A stretch of DNA of 64,000 bases from Rheinheimera pacifica (GTDB lineage Bacteria; Pseudomonadota; Gammaproteobacteria; Enterobacterales; Alteromonadaceae). The notes under the pieces were generated by a model that did not search any database, was not told the origin of the DNA, and was given only the letters and a program-made list of their open reading frames with translations. Both the position numbers and the translations under genes were made by a program. Positions 45,585-54,831 of the stretch are shown in pieces; the first letter of the stretch is position 1; every line of letters begins with the position of its first letter. The stretch covers positions 1 to 64,000 of the forward strand of contig NZ_FNXF01000016.1 of assembly GCF_900108485.1 (NCBI RefSeq), written 5' to 3'.

Positions 45585-46364
45585 ATGATGAAAACAGCAC
45601 ATCTAGATAAACAACAGTTAATGTCCATTGCGCAACAGCAAATGGATGCGTTACTGAATCAAGGCCAGTTTAACGACAGGCAAAAACTCGCTTTAACCTG
45701 CAGAATTTTGTATGACCACGGCCATGATGCAGGTTTGGCGGGTCAGATCACTGCCCGCACTGCAGCGGGCAATACCTTTATCACCCAGCGATTTGGCTTG
45801 GGTTTTGATGAAATCACCGCGGATAACCTGATAGAAGTCAATCAGGATCTGGAGCCTGTCGACCAACAGGCGATGCCAAATCCTGCCAACAGATTTCATA
45901 CCTGGATTTACCAGCAACACCCTGAAGTCAATTGCATTATTCACACTCACCCCACTCATGTAGCGGCACTTTCTATGCTCAGAGTTCCGCTGCTGGTGGC
46001 CCAAATGGATACCTGCAGTTTATTTAATGACTGTGCCTTTTTAGGTGAGTGGCCAGGCGTTCCTGTGGGGAATGAAGAAGGCGTCATTATTTCCAATGCG
46101 CTGGGCAACAACAGAGCCATTTTGCTCGCCCATCACGGTCAGTTGGTCGTAGGCAAAACCATTGAAGAAGCTTGCAACCTTGCGCTGATGATTGAACGCG
46201 CCGCCCGTTTACAACTGCTGGCCATGGCCGCTGGTCAGGTGCAACCGCTGCCTGCCGCTTTGGCTCAGGAAGCCCATGACTGGCTATCGACGGAACGTCG
46301 CAGCAAAGTCAATTTTGCCTATTACGCCAGAAAAGCACTGAAGTCCCACCCTGAATCTATCTGA
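45585..46364 (+). CDS. Class II aldolase/adducin-family protein
   Basis: A 259-residue cytosolic enzyme of the class II aldolase fold (fuculose-phosphate aldolase type). Zinc ligands are visible in IHTHPTHVAALS (two His) and HHGQLVVG (third His), with GLAGQITART near the N-terminus. It probably cleaves or decarboxylates a small hydroxy-acid or sugar derivative. AGGAGG precedes the tandem ATGs. The DapA-like gene follows 10 bp later, so both form one unit controlled by the divergent MocR regulator. Confidence 0.88.
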   Translation: MMKTAHLDKQQLMSIAQQQMDALLNQGQFNDRQKLALTCRILYDHGHDAGLAGQITARTAAGNTFITQRFGLGFDEITADNLIEVNQDLEPVDQQAMPNPANRFHTWIYQQHPEVNCIIHTHPTHVAALSMLRVPLLVAQMDTCSLFNDCAFLGEWPGVPVGNEEGVIISNALGNNRAILLAHHGQLVVGKTIEEACNLALMIERAARLQLLAMAAGQVQPLPAALAQEAHDWLSTERRSKVNFAYYARKALKSHPESI

Positions 46365-46374
46365 GGAGTTTAAG

Positions 46375-47250
46375 ATGAAATTAACCGGCATTATTGCTTA
46401 TCCAATCACCCCTTTTACGGCAGACGGCAGCCAACCGGATTTACAGAAACTGGCGCAAAGTATCGAGTTGTTGCTGCAAAACGGTTGCGATGCCATAGCA
46501 CCGTTAGGCAGCACAGGTGAGAGTGCATATCTGAGTTTTGCCGAATGGCAGCAAGTAGCGCAGCACTCGGTGCAGGTTGTCGCCAAACGTATTCCTGTGA
46601 TCATAGGTATTTCTGAACTGACGACAGAGCAGGCGATTAACAAAGCCCGTTTTGCTGCAGAAATTGGTGCCGATGCCATTATGGTGATCCCGGTTTCCTA
46701 CTGGAAACTGACAGATGATGAGATTTTTGGCTACTACCAGGCTATCACCGCTGAAGTCTCTTTACCGGTAATGGTCTATAACAATCCGGCGACCAGTGGC
46801 GTGGATATGTCACCTGAGCTAATTGTAAAAATGTTCAGAGGCATACCTCAAATTACTATGGTGAAAGAAAGCACGGGTGATATTCAGCGGATGCACAAAA
46901 TCTATCAGCTTTCATCCGGTGAACTGCCTTTTTACAATGGTAGTAATCCACTGGCTTTAGAAGCTTTATGTGCCGGCGCCAGTGGTTGGTGTACCGCAGC
47001 ACCTAATTTACTGGGTAGCTTACCAAAAGAGTTGTTTAATCAGGTTCAGGCAGGCGATCTGCAGGCGGCTAAAGATAACTTTTACCGCCAGTTGCCATTG
47101 TTAAACTTTATTGTATCAGGTGGTCTGCCTAAAACAGTCAAAGCTGGTTTGGCATTAAAAGGTTTTGACGTCGGCCAGCCCCGTAAGCCTTTAACTGCAG
47201 CAAACGAACAGCAACTGGCAACGTTAACCCGTTTATTAAACCAATTCTAA
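46375..47250 (+). CDS. Dihydrodipicolinate synthase-family lyase
   Basis: A 291-residue class I aldolase of the DapA/NAL superfamily. Family motifs are GSTGESAYLS (carboxylate binding GxxGE), the catalytic Tyr in VMVYNNPATSG and the Schiff-base Lys in MVKESTGD. It is unlikely to be the housekeeping DapA, since it sits in a MocR-controlled pair with a class II aldolase and shows a changed tail. The substrate may be a 2-keto-acid derived from a hydroxylated amino or sugar acid; this is inference. Confidence 0.85.
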   Translation: MKLTGIIAYPITPFTADGSQPDLQKLAQSIELLLQNGCDAIAPLGSTGESAYLSFAEWQQVAQHSVQVVAKRIPVIIGISELTTEQAINKARFAAEIGADAIMVIPVSYWKLTDDEIFGYYQAITAEVSLPVMVYNNPATSGVDMSPELIVKMFRGIPQITMVKESTGDIQRMHKIYQLSSGELPFYNGSNPLALEALCAGASGWCTAAPNLLGSLPKELFNQVQAGDLQAAKDNFYRQLPLLNFIVSGGLPKTVKAGLALKGFDVGQPRKPLTAANEQQLATLTRLLNQF

Positions 47251-47260
47251 CCAGCCAGGC

Positions 47261-47302
47261 CGGGTCAGAGTAACATTAGCAACACGCTTGTATTCTGACC
47301 CG
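47261..47302. repeat. Palindromic intergenic element, REP-like
   Basis: CGGGTCAGA and TCTGACCCG (47261-47269 and 47294-47302) face each other across 24 bases between convergent genes. The GGGTCAGA core resembles the short palindromes mobilised by RAYT transposases in related genomes; it could also act as a terminator. Confidence 0.5.
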
Positions 47303-47326
47303 AATAATTCTGATAGCAAGCGCCGG

Positions 47327-48721
47327 CTATATAGCGGTAAAGCTACCACTGTTCTCAATATTCACACCGTTGTCGGTATGCAGTTGCAACCGGAACATCA
47401 ACCCCGGCTGCATTTTATGTGCTGATATTGCCCAGCCATGAGCGCGGGCAATTTCGCGGCAAATGGTCAGGCCCAGCCCGGCTCCGGTATCGCGCTTGTG
47501 TGCGCCGCGCCAGAAGCGCTCAAACAACTTTGCTAAATGAGCGTCTGCAATACCCGGGCCCTGGTCGCGCACGGTAATATTGTCAGAGAACACGTCTACC
47601 GACACAGCGCTGCCTTCAGGTGCATGTTGTATGGCATTTTCCAGCAGGTTCTTTAGCAGCGTAAATAAAGCGCCCTTGTCAGCCTGTAACATAGTGCCGG
47701 GGGCATGCAGCTCCAAATTCAGCTTAACCTGTGTAGCGTCGGCCATCCGTTGTAAATAGGCTACTGTCTCTGCTACCTGTTCCGGCACATTAACCCGGAT
47801 AAACTTGTAGTTCTGCCGTTCACTGGCTTCTGCCAGCAATAACAATTGCTGTACCTGACGCGACATATAGCTGACGTCATGCAGTAACCAGTTGCGTTGT
47901 TCTGTTTGCGGCATTAATTCAAGTTGGGCGCGGATTAATGCCAACGGGGTTTTTAGTTCATGCGCTGCGGTGGCCAGAAACTCCTGTTGTACACGATAAC
48001 CATGTTCCAACCGCTCAAGTGCCTGATTAAAGCTGCTTACCAGCGGGGCAAGTTCGTTAGGCACGCCTTTAACCGGCAGACGCACATCCAGAGAATAAGG
48101 AGAGATAGTGGACGCAGACTGAGATATATCTTTAAGCGGCCTTAGGGTATAGCGCAAAGTGATGTAAGCAAACAAACCGAAAGCAAGCAGTAGCACCACA
48201 CTAAACAGCGCAACACCGGCTCCCACCAGCGGCATTGCAATATGGCGATGCATAAGCTCCATAAACCTTGTGCTGGCGGTAAGCTGCAAATACCAGATTT
48301 TACCATTGTGCCTGATTGGCTCAGTTGCCCCATGCATGGTAAGGCCATTATGCTCAAAATCGAACCGGCCGCGCACCAGTCTGAGTACCTGTTTGCTCTT
48401 TGGCCAGACTGACTCGCCGGTACCTGATTGCAATACCACGTTACCGGCTTCGTCCAGTATCCGGTACGCCGTTTCACGCGGGATACTTTCAAATAACCAT
48501 GTCACATCCTCTACCTTCGCAGCAAATCCAATCGGCGTGCCATCGTTGTCGTACCTGATATCATCTGCAATCCCAGCCGCCGCGTCAGCCAGATCCATTC
48601 TGGCAAGCGTATTGTCTTGCAACACCCAAAGCGCAGCCAACACCAGCAATATTACGCTTAAAATCATCCCGGCGAGATACGATAGCAGTACCTGCAGGCG
48701 TAAACTATTGAAGTGACGCAT
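47327..48721 (-). CDS. HAMP-type sensor histidine kinase
   Basis: A 464-residue kinase (ATG at 48721; another in-frame ATG lies five codons upstream). Two membrane helices (about 10-33 and 160-182) enclose a periplasmic domain of about 125 residues. HAMP follows, then the H-box EFLATAAHELKTPLALIRAQ, N-box NLLENAIQHA, and G-box GAGLGLTICREIARAHG. The arrangement is that of QseC/PmrB-like kinases. The gene overlaps that of the response regulator, so they form one pair. Confidence 0.9.
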   Translation of the reverse strand: MRHFNSLRLQVLLSYLAGMILSVILLVLAALWVLQDNTLARMDLADAAAGIADDIRYDNDGTPIGFAAKVEDVTWLFESIPRETAYRILDEAGNVVLQSGTGESVWPKSKQVLRLVRGRFDFEHNGLTMHGATEPIRHNGKIWYLQLTASTRFMELMHRHIAMPLVGAGVALFSVVLLLAFGLFAYITLRYTLRPLKDISQSASTISPYSLDVRLPVKGVPNELAPLVSSFNQALERLEHGYRVQQEFLATAAHELKTPLALIRAQLELMPQTEQRNWLLHDVSYMSRQVQQLLLLAEASERQNYKFIRVNVPEQVAETVAYLQRMADATQVKLNLELHAPGTMLQADKGALFTLLKNLLENAIQHAPEGSAVSVDVFSDNITVRDQGPGIADAHLAKLFERFWRGAHKRDTGAGLGLTICREIARAHGWAISAHKMQPGLMFRLQLHTDNGVNIENSGSFTAI

Positions 48722-49391
48722 CGTTACGAAGCGCATAGCCTATACCTCTTATATTTACTATCCGCTGTTGCGAACCAATGGCCTGTAGTTTGCGCCGTAG
48801 CCGGTGCAACACCACATCCAGTGCTTTGGGTGTAACCGCCTCACTAAAGCCCCAACCGGCGGCTTCAAGCGCACTGTGGCGCACTGCTTCATTACATCTG
48901 CGCACCAGTAACAGCATAATTTGCAGCTCGGCCTGCGCCAGTATCTCGCTTTTACCATTGCAGCACATAAGGCTGTCAGCCGGGCGCAAGGTTAAATCGC
49001 CACATCGGGGCTCCAGTGAGCGTACTTCCGCCGGCCTGCGCAATAATGCTCGCACCCGCGCCACCATTTCTTCCATGGCAAAGGGTTTGGCCAGATAATC
49101 ATCGGCGCCGGCATCGAGCCCTTCCACCCGATCATTTAGTGCCGTGCGCGCAGTCAGTACCAGGCAGGGAATAGTATTGCCGGCCTCACGTAAACGCCGC
49201 AACAGCGATAAGCCATCACCGTCTGGTACGCCACGATCTATCACCAGTGCCTGATAAGGCACTTGCTGTAAAGCCCCCCAGGCATGGTCAATGCGGCTAA
49301 ATACATCGGCAGCAATACCAGCAGGCGCCAGCCCTTCGCCTATCAGCCGGGCTAAGCGCTCGTGATCTTCAAGTAACAGGATGCGGTTCAT
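48705..49391 (-). CDS. OmpR-family response regulator
   Basis: A 228-residue regulator with a receiver domain (1-115; acidic pocket LLEDH, phospho-acceptor Asp in LVIDRGVPDGDG, Lys in YLAKPF) and an OmpR-type winged helix (about 130-225; LDVVLHRLRRKL, IRGIGYALR). It follows mipA by a one-base overlap (stop of mipA at 49391). Likely targets are the divergent promoters at 50277-50294, which carry a matching direct repeat. Confidence 0.92.
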   Translation of the reverse strand: MNRILLLEDHERLARLIGEGLAPAGIAADVFSRIDHAWGALQQVPYQALVIDRGVPDGDGLSLLRRLREAGNTIPCLVLTARTALNDRVEGLDAGADDYLAKPFAMEEMVARVRALLRRPAEVRSLEPRCGDLTLRPADSLMCCNGKSEILAQAELQIMLLLVRRCNEAVRHSALEAAGWGFSEAVTPKALDVVLHRLRRKLQAIGSQQRIVNIRGIGYALRNDASLQ

Positions 49392-50206
49392 CAGAAGCGG
49401 TAAATATAACCGAGTATCACCCGGTTTTCTGTTGAACTATCTACCAAAGGGCTATCTTTTATTTCTGACGCCAGGCTGGTAACGCTAACATCAAGAAACA
49501 CAAAATGCTTTTGTTTAAACATATAGCCTCCACGGGCGCCTACCTCAATATTTACTGCAGATTCACCCTGATAATAAGCCCTGTCAGCCGTTACTTCATT
49601 GGCGCGCACACCATAGTAATAATCAACATACTTTTTATCCAGTAAGCTCACTACCACCCGCGGGGTAAACATAAAATGTTGTTTAAAATGCCAAGTTCTC
49701 TCTAAACCAAAATTAAAGGCGCTACCTTCGCTGTCGCCAGCGACTTCAGTAATATATTCGGCACTAATATCAACCAGGCTGTTTTGCCATTCTGCTTTAA
49801 AGCCCGCCCAGAAACCACCGTCGCGATCTTCCATACCATTAAGAATTGGCGCATCGCTTTGTTTATAGTCGGTAAAGTCGTATTTGCCGATAACACTGAA
49901 ATTAAGTTTATTTGATTCACTAAACTGATAACCCGGTAACTTTACTGCCAGCTCGGGCCCGGCCAGCCGGATATAGCGGTTTTCGTAGCTCAGTATCGGT
50001 AACACCTTGGTGTCACGGTCAATATCCGTGTATGCCTTTTGGCTGCTGCCTACTGCCACTCCCAGCCCCCAGGAAGAGGAACCGTCATCCGGCTGCTGTG
50101 CGGCAACGGCCAAAGGTAAACCTGCGCCAAGCAGCATAAACGAAGCCGTAACAGTACGGGCCAATACCGCTTTGGAATTAGGCACGGTGGAGATCAATAA
50201 GCGCAT
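49391..50206 (-). CDS. MipA/OmpV outer-membrane protein
   Basis: A 271-residue beta-barrel of the MipA/OmpV family, with a signal peptide (cleavage after AVAA, near 35) and a C-terminal Phe (YIYRF) used for outer-membrane insertion. The start at 50206 has AAGGAAG upstream. MipA proteins scaffold murein synthesis in E. coli and are often partnered with two-component systems that answer to peptides or cations. Here it is the first gene of mipA-regulator-kinase. Confidence 0.9.
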   Translation of the reverse strand: MRLLISTVPNSKAVLARTVTASFMLLGAGLPLAVAAQQPDDGSSSWGLGVAVGSSQKAYTDIDRDTKVLPILSYENRYIRLAGPELAVKLPGYQFSESNKLNFSVIGKYDFTDYKQSDAPILNGMEDRDGGFWAGFKAEWQNSLVDISAEYITEVAGDSEGSAFNFGLERTWHFKQHFMFTPRVVVSLLDKKYVDYYYGVRANEVTADRAYYQGESAVNIEVGARGGYMFKQKHFVFLDVSVTSLASEIKDSPLVDSSTENRVILGYIYRF

Positions 50207-50276
50207 AGATAACTTCCTTTCAGGTGATGTATAGGTGGCGTTGTATGTAAAAACAGCCTCCATCATCCACCGCCTG

Positions 50277-50294
50277 ACTTACCTAAAACTTACC
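50277..50294. promoter_or_regulatory. Direct repeat, OmpR-family box
   Basis: ACTTACCTAAAACTTACC: two identical heptamers with an 11-bp period, in the divergent region between mipA and the efflux adaptor. This spacing is what PmrA/QseB-type regulators use (CTTAA-N6-type half-sites). Confidence 0.6.
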
Positions 50295-50389
50295 AAAACT
50301 TTTTTTTGCTGTTTTTGCGTCAGTAAGTTTGCTGAAAGACAACTTAACGGAAAGTAGCTGCCATGCCCGATCTAATAAGGAAGCAGAAC

Positions 50390-51559
50390 ATGAAAAGGTC
50401 ACATCAGGTTGTTTTAATAGCCACAGTGTTTGTGGTGGCCATTACAACGGTAATAGTCATCGCCGCTGATACGCCGGCTCCCCCTCCCGGCATTGCGGCC
50501 GCTAAGCCAACGTTGACAGTTAACCTGGCGACACCGCAACTTATAGTATTGCCGCTGACAATATCGGCCAATGGCAGTATCAGCGCCTGGCAGGAAGCCA
50601 TTATCGGTAATGAAACCGACGGTTTAAGGCTGGCACAAGTGAATGTGAATGTTGGCGATATTGTACAGCGTGGCCAGCTGCTGGCGACTTTCGCTGCAGA
50701 TACGGTTAAGGCAGAACTGGCACAAAGCCAGGCTGCGGTGGCAGAAGCCGAAGCGGTACTGGCTGAGGCTGCCGACAACGTAAAGCGTACTATTGAACTG
50801 CAAAGCAGCGGCGCGCTGTCTGCACAGCAAATTCAGCAATACCGCACCACAGAGAAAACCGCACAGGCCAGGCTTAAATCGGCACAAGCTCAGCTGGACA
50901 CCCAGCAACTACGCCTGAAACAAACGCAGGTGCTGGCACCTGACAACGGCATAATTTCTGCCAGAACCGCCACTGTCGGCGCTGTGTTGCCGGTAGGCCA
51001 GGAGCTATTCCGGCTGATCCGCGGTAGCCGGCTGGAATGGAGGGCTGAAGTGTCCGCACAGGATTTGGCAAAACTGCAACCGGGACAAATGGTACAGGTT
51101 ACCCCGGTCGGCGGTAACACCATCACAGGTTCGCTGCGTATGATAGCGCCGGTGGTAGATACCCAAACCCGCAATGCTTTGGTTTATGTTGATCTGCCTG
51201 TCGATAGCACCACCCGGGCTGGTAGCTTTGCCCGCGGTCAGTTTGACCTGGGTGCCGCTGAGGTACTAACACTGCCGCAAAGTGCCGTGCAACTGCGGGA
51301 TGGTTTTAGCTATGTACTGCGTGTAGGCCCGGATGGCCGCGCCAGGCAAACCAAAGTCAGCACCGGGCGGCGCACTGCTGATTTGGTGGAAATTACCAGC
51401 GGCATTACCCCGGCTGATCAGGTTGTTGCCACAGGCGGTGCCTTTCTTGGCGATGGTGATTTGGTGCAGGTTGTCCCCCTCCCCACCGCCACGCGGCCAG
51501 CAGTAAAACCCAATACAACCCCAGCGGCTGTCACCGCTTCATCAGACGAAGCGATGTAG
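50390..51559 (+). CDS. RND efflux periplasmic adaptor
   Basis: A 389-residue membrane-fusion protein. The ATG at 50390 has GGAAG upstream. An N-terminal anchor helix (about 8-24) is followed by a lipoyl/biotinyl motif split around a helical hairpin (about 100-170: AELAQSQAAVAEAEAVLAEA), beta-barrel (QDLAKLQPGQMVQVTP) and a membrane-proximal domain (GDGDLVQVVPL). There is no lipobox. It partners the permease that begins 13 bp later. No TolC-type gene lies beside them. Confidence 0.91.
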   Translation: MKRSHQVVLIATVFVVAITTVIVIAADTPAPPPGIAAAKPTLTVNLATPQLIVLPLTISANGSISAWQEAIIGNETDGLRLAQVNVNVGDIVQRGQLLATFAADTVKAELAQSQAAVAEAEAVLAEAADNVKRTIELQSSGALSAQQIQQYRTTEKTAQARLKSAQAQLDTQQLRLKQTQVLAPDNGIISARTATVGAVLPVGQELFRLIRGSRLEWRAEVSAQDLAKLQPGQMVQVTPVGGNTITGSLRMIAPVVDTQTRNALVYVDLPVDSTTRAGSFARGQFDLGAAEVLTLPQSAVQLRDGFSYVLRVGPDGRARQTKVSTGRRTADLVEITSGITPADQVVATGGAFLGDGDLVQVVPLPTATRPAVKPNTTPAAVTASSDEAM

Positions 51560-51571
51560 CCGGAGTACAAA

Positions 51572-54500
51572 ATGAATTTAAATATCTCTACCTGGGCCAT
51601 ACGCAACCCTACGCCGGCTATTCTGCTATTTATTCTGCTGACCTTTGCCGGAATTATTAGTTTTCGGGCGATGAAAGTTCAGGATTTACCTGATCTTGAT
51701 TTACCCACTGTTACCGTAACAGTGGCGTTGCCGGGGGCTTCTCCGTCGCAACTTGAAACCGATGTGGTACGTAAAATCGAAAGCTCTCTGGCTATCGTGC
51801 AGGGCGTTAAACATATATACAGCAACCTGACCGATGGTGAAGCCAGTATTTCGGTAGAGTTCCGGCTGGAGCGTTCGATACAGGAAGCCGTTGATGATGT
51901 ACGCGATGCGGTATCGCGCATCCGGGCCGATTTGCCGTCAGACTTGCGCGATCCGGTAATAAAAAAGGAAGAATTGTCCGGCTCACCTATTCTGACTTAC
52001 AGCCTGAGCTCAGCACAGATGGATAACGAAGCCTTATCCTGGTTTGTTGATAACGACATCAGCAAAGCTCTGCTGGCAGTTCGGGGCGTGGGTGCTGTTA
52101 GCCGGGTGGGTGGCGTTAACCGCGAAATACGCATTGATCTGGATTTTGCCGCCCTGCTGGCATTCAATACCACTGCCGCCGATATTTCACGCCAGTTACG
52201 GCTGGTGCAGCAGGAAGCTGCCGGGGGCCGCGCCCATTTTGGCGGTATGGAACAATCGGTAAGAACCATTGCTACCGTGCAGTCGGCTGCAGAGTTCGCC
52301 GCTATGGAACTTACTTTAACTGATGGCCGCAGGTTGCGGCTGGATCAAATAGCGACAGTGTCTGACACCGTGGCCGAGCAACGTTCTGCGGCCTTTCTTA
52401 ACGGCGAAGCTGTGGTCGGTTTTGAGATCACTCGCGCCATCGGTTACGGCGAAATTGAAGTAGCAGAAGGGGTACGGGCGGCACTGCAGCAGCTACAAAC
52501 TCAGCGGCCGGATATCAGCGTAACAGAAGTGTTTAACCTGATTGACCCGGTAGCGGAAAACTATGCCGGTTCCATGCAGCTACTATATGAAGGTGCCTTG
52601 CTGGCGGTACTGGTGGTATTTCTGTTCTTACGCGACTGGCGCGCCACCTTTATTTCTGCGCTGGCACTGCCTCTGTCTATTATCCCCACCTTTATGGTGA
52701 TCCATATGATGGGCTTTTCGCTCAATACCGTCACTTTATTATCGTTATCTTTGGTGATCGGGGTGTTGGTTGACGATGCTATCGTTCAAATTGAAAACAT
52801 CGAGCGCCACTTGCTAATGGGCAAAACGCCTTACCAGGCTGCTATGGAAGCTGCCGATGAAATAGGTCTGGCAGTGGTTGCCACCACCTTTACATTGATA
52901 GCGGTATTTTTACCCACCGCCTTTATGAGCGGCGTAATAGGCAAGTTCTTCGTACAGTTTGGCTGGACAGCCGCCATAGCAGTGCTGTTTTCCCTGCTGG
53001 TGGCCCGCATGCTTACGCCAATGATGGCCGCGTACCTGCTGCGCTCACCCCAGTTGCAAAATAAGCAGCAGGTTAAAGCAGAGCCGGGTTGGATCCGCCA
53101 CTACCTTAATCTGGTGACCTGGTGTTTGCAGCACAAAAGTACAACCCTGGCTGCTGCGTCAGTATTTTTTGCTGGCGGTATTATGCTGGCCATGGTACTG
53201 CCCGGTGACTTTATGCCGGCAGATGACAATCAGCAAACCCAGGTTACGCTTACACTGCAGCCTGGCACTAAATTGCAGGACACCGTCGCCCTGGCTGAAC
53301 AGGCGCGCCAGATACTGCAGCAAAATGAGCATGTAAAACAGGTTTACACTGCTATTGGCAGTAGCAGCTCGGGTGCATTTAATGACGCAGGCAGCACAGC
53401 AGCCAGTGTGCGCTCTGCGGTACTAACACTTAGCCTTACCCATCGGCATCAGCGGGCTGGCTTACATAAACAACAAATTGAACAGCAACTGCGCGACATG
53501 TTAAGTACATTGCCGGGTGCCAGGGTTAAAGTCGGTATGGGCGGAAGCGAAAACTATATGCTGGTGCTGGCCGGCGAAGATAGCCGTATTTTACAGCAAC
53601 ATGCACTGCAGGTAGAGCGCGAACTGCGCGCTATCCCAGGCATTGGTGCCGTTACCTCAACGGCCAGCCTGGTACGGCCGGAGCTGATTGTTACCCCTGA
53701 TTTTGCCCGCGCAGCCGACCTTGGTGTAACCTCCTCGGCCATTGCCGATACGCTGCGGGTTGCCACCTCCGGCGACTATGATCAGGACTTACCCAAGCTT
53801 AACCTGAGTGAACGCCAGGTACCGGTAGTAGTGCGCCTGAACGATATCGCCCGCGAAGACTTTGACACCTTTAAACGCTTACCCATACCCGGTGCCCGCG
53901 GTCCGGTAGCACTGGAAAACGTCGCCCGGCTGGAAATAGGCAGTGGCCCGGCTGAAATTGCCCGTTTTGACCGGATGCGTAATATTAACTTTGAAGTAGA
54001 GCTAAACAACCTGCCGCTGGGTGTGGTTGAGCAGGCTGTACTGGCGCTGCCAAGCCTGCAAACCCTGCCGCCCGGTGTGTTCCAAACTACATTGGGCGAT
54101 GCTGAAATGATGGGTGAACTCGCCAGCGGTTTCGCAGTGGCCATGTTAACCGGCGTGATCTGTATTTATATGGTGCTGGTGTTGTTACTAAAAGATTTTA
54201 TTCAGCCGCTAACTATCCTTACCGCGCTGGTTCTTTCTGTACCGGGTGCCTTTCTGGCGCTGTTTTTAACCAATGCCGCACTGTCGTTACCGGCAATGAT
54301 TGGCTTAATTATGTTAATGGGTATCGCCACCAAAAACTCTATTCTGCTGATTGATTACATCATCATTGCCAGACGCGAACACCAGCTGAACCGCTGGGAT
54401 GCCGTGATCGACGCTTGCCGCAAACGGGCGCGGCCAATAGTGATGACAACCATTGCCATGGGCGCCGGCATGATGCCGATCGCCTTAGGTATGGGCGGCG

Positions 54501-54661
54501 ATCCGGGCTTTCGCGCCCCGATGGCAATTGTCGTTATTGGTGGTCTTATCACCTCTACCTTTCTCAGCCTGCTGGTAATACCGGTGGTGTACAGCTGTGT
54601 AGATGATGTTTTACAGTGGCTAAAACCGCGGTTGCGCCGCTTTTCGCCGCTTAATCATTAA
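51572..54661 (+). CDS. RND efflux permease
   Basis: A 1029-residue inner-membrane pump of the AcrB/MexF superfamily with twelve helices and two large periplasmic loops. The proton relay is present: VLVDDAIVQIEN (about residue 400) carries the Asp pair and TKNSILLIDY (about 920) the Lys. The start has AAAATG with a weak leader after the adaptor stop. The trimeric pump should expel hydrophobic or amphipathic compounds. Regulation from the shared divergent promoter by the adjacent two-component system is likely. Confidence 0.94.
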   Translation: MNLNISTWAIRNPTPAILLFILLTFAGIISFRAMKVQDLPDLDLPTVTVTVALPGASPSQLETDVVRKIESSLAIVQGVKHIYSNLTDGEASISVEFRLERSIQEAVDDVRDAVSRIRADLPSDLRDPVIKKEELSGSPILTYSLSSAQMDNEALSWFVDNDISKALLAVRGVGAVSRVGGVNREIRIDLDFAALLAFNTTAADISRQLRLVQQEAAGGRAHFGGMEQSVRTIATVQSAAEFAAMELTLTDGRRLRLDQIATVSDTVAEQRSAAFLNGEAVVGFEITRAIGYGEIEVAEGVRAALQQLQTQRPDISVTEVFNLIDPVAENYAGSMQLLYEGALLAVLVVFLFLRDWRATFISALALPLSIIPTFMVIHMMGFSLNTVTLLSLSLVIGVLVDDAIVQIENIERHLLMGKTPYQAAMEAADEIGLAVVATTFTLIAVFLPTAFMSGVIGKFFVQFGWTAAIAVLFSLLVARMLTPMMAAYLLRSPQLQNKQQVKAEPGWIRHYLNLVTWCLQHKSTTLAAASVFFAGGIMLAMVLPGDFMPADDNQQTQVTLTLQPGTKLQDTVALAEQARQILQQNEHVKQVYTAIGSSSSGAFNDAGSTAASVRSAVLTLSLTHRHQRAGLHKQQIEQQLRDMLSTLPGARVKVGMGGSENYMLVLAGEDSRILQQHALQVERELRAIPGIGAVTSTASLVRPELIVTPDFARAADLGVTSSAIADTLRVATSGDYDQDLPKLNLSERQVPVVVRLNDIAREDFDTFKRLPIPGARGPVALENVARLEIGSGPAEIARFDRMRNINFEVELNNLPLGVVEQAVLALPSLQTLPPGVFQTTLGDAEMMGELASGFAVAMLTGVICIYMVLVLLLKDFIQPLTILTALVLSVPGAFLALFLTNAALSLPAMIGLIMLMGIATKNSILLIDYIIIARREHQLNRWDAVIDACRKRARPIVMTTIAMGAGMMPIALGMGGDPGFRAPMAIVVIGGLITSTFLSLLVIPVVYSCVDDVLQWLKPRLRRFSPLNH

Positions 54662-54831
54662 GCGTATCGCAGCTGAGCGGGCTGGTAGCGTTGTAACAGC
54701 CCTATCTCGTCTGCTAACAACCTTGTAGCGCTAACAGTTTCACTTGCTGTATCTTTGTTTCGGTTGTTACAACACCTTTGCCCAATGTTGACTAAGCTGA
54801 TTTTTAGCTGTAACCGCAAACAGGACTAAAA

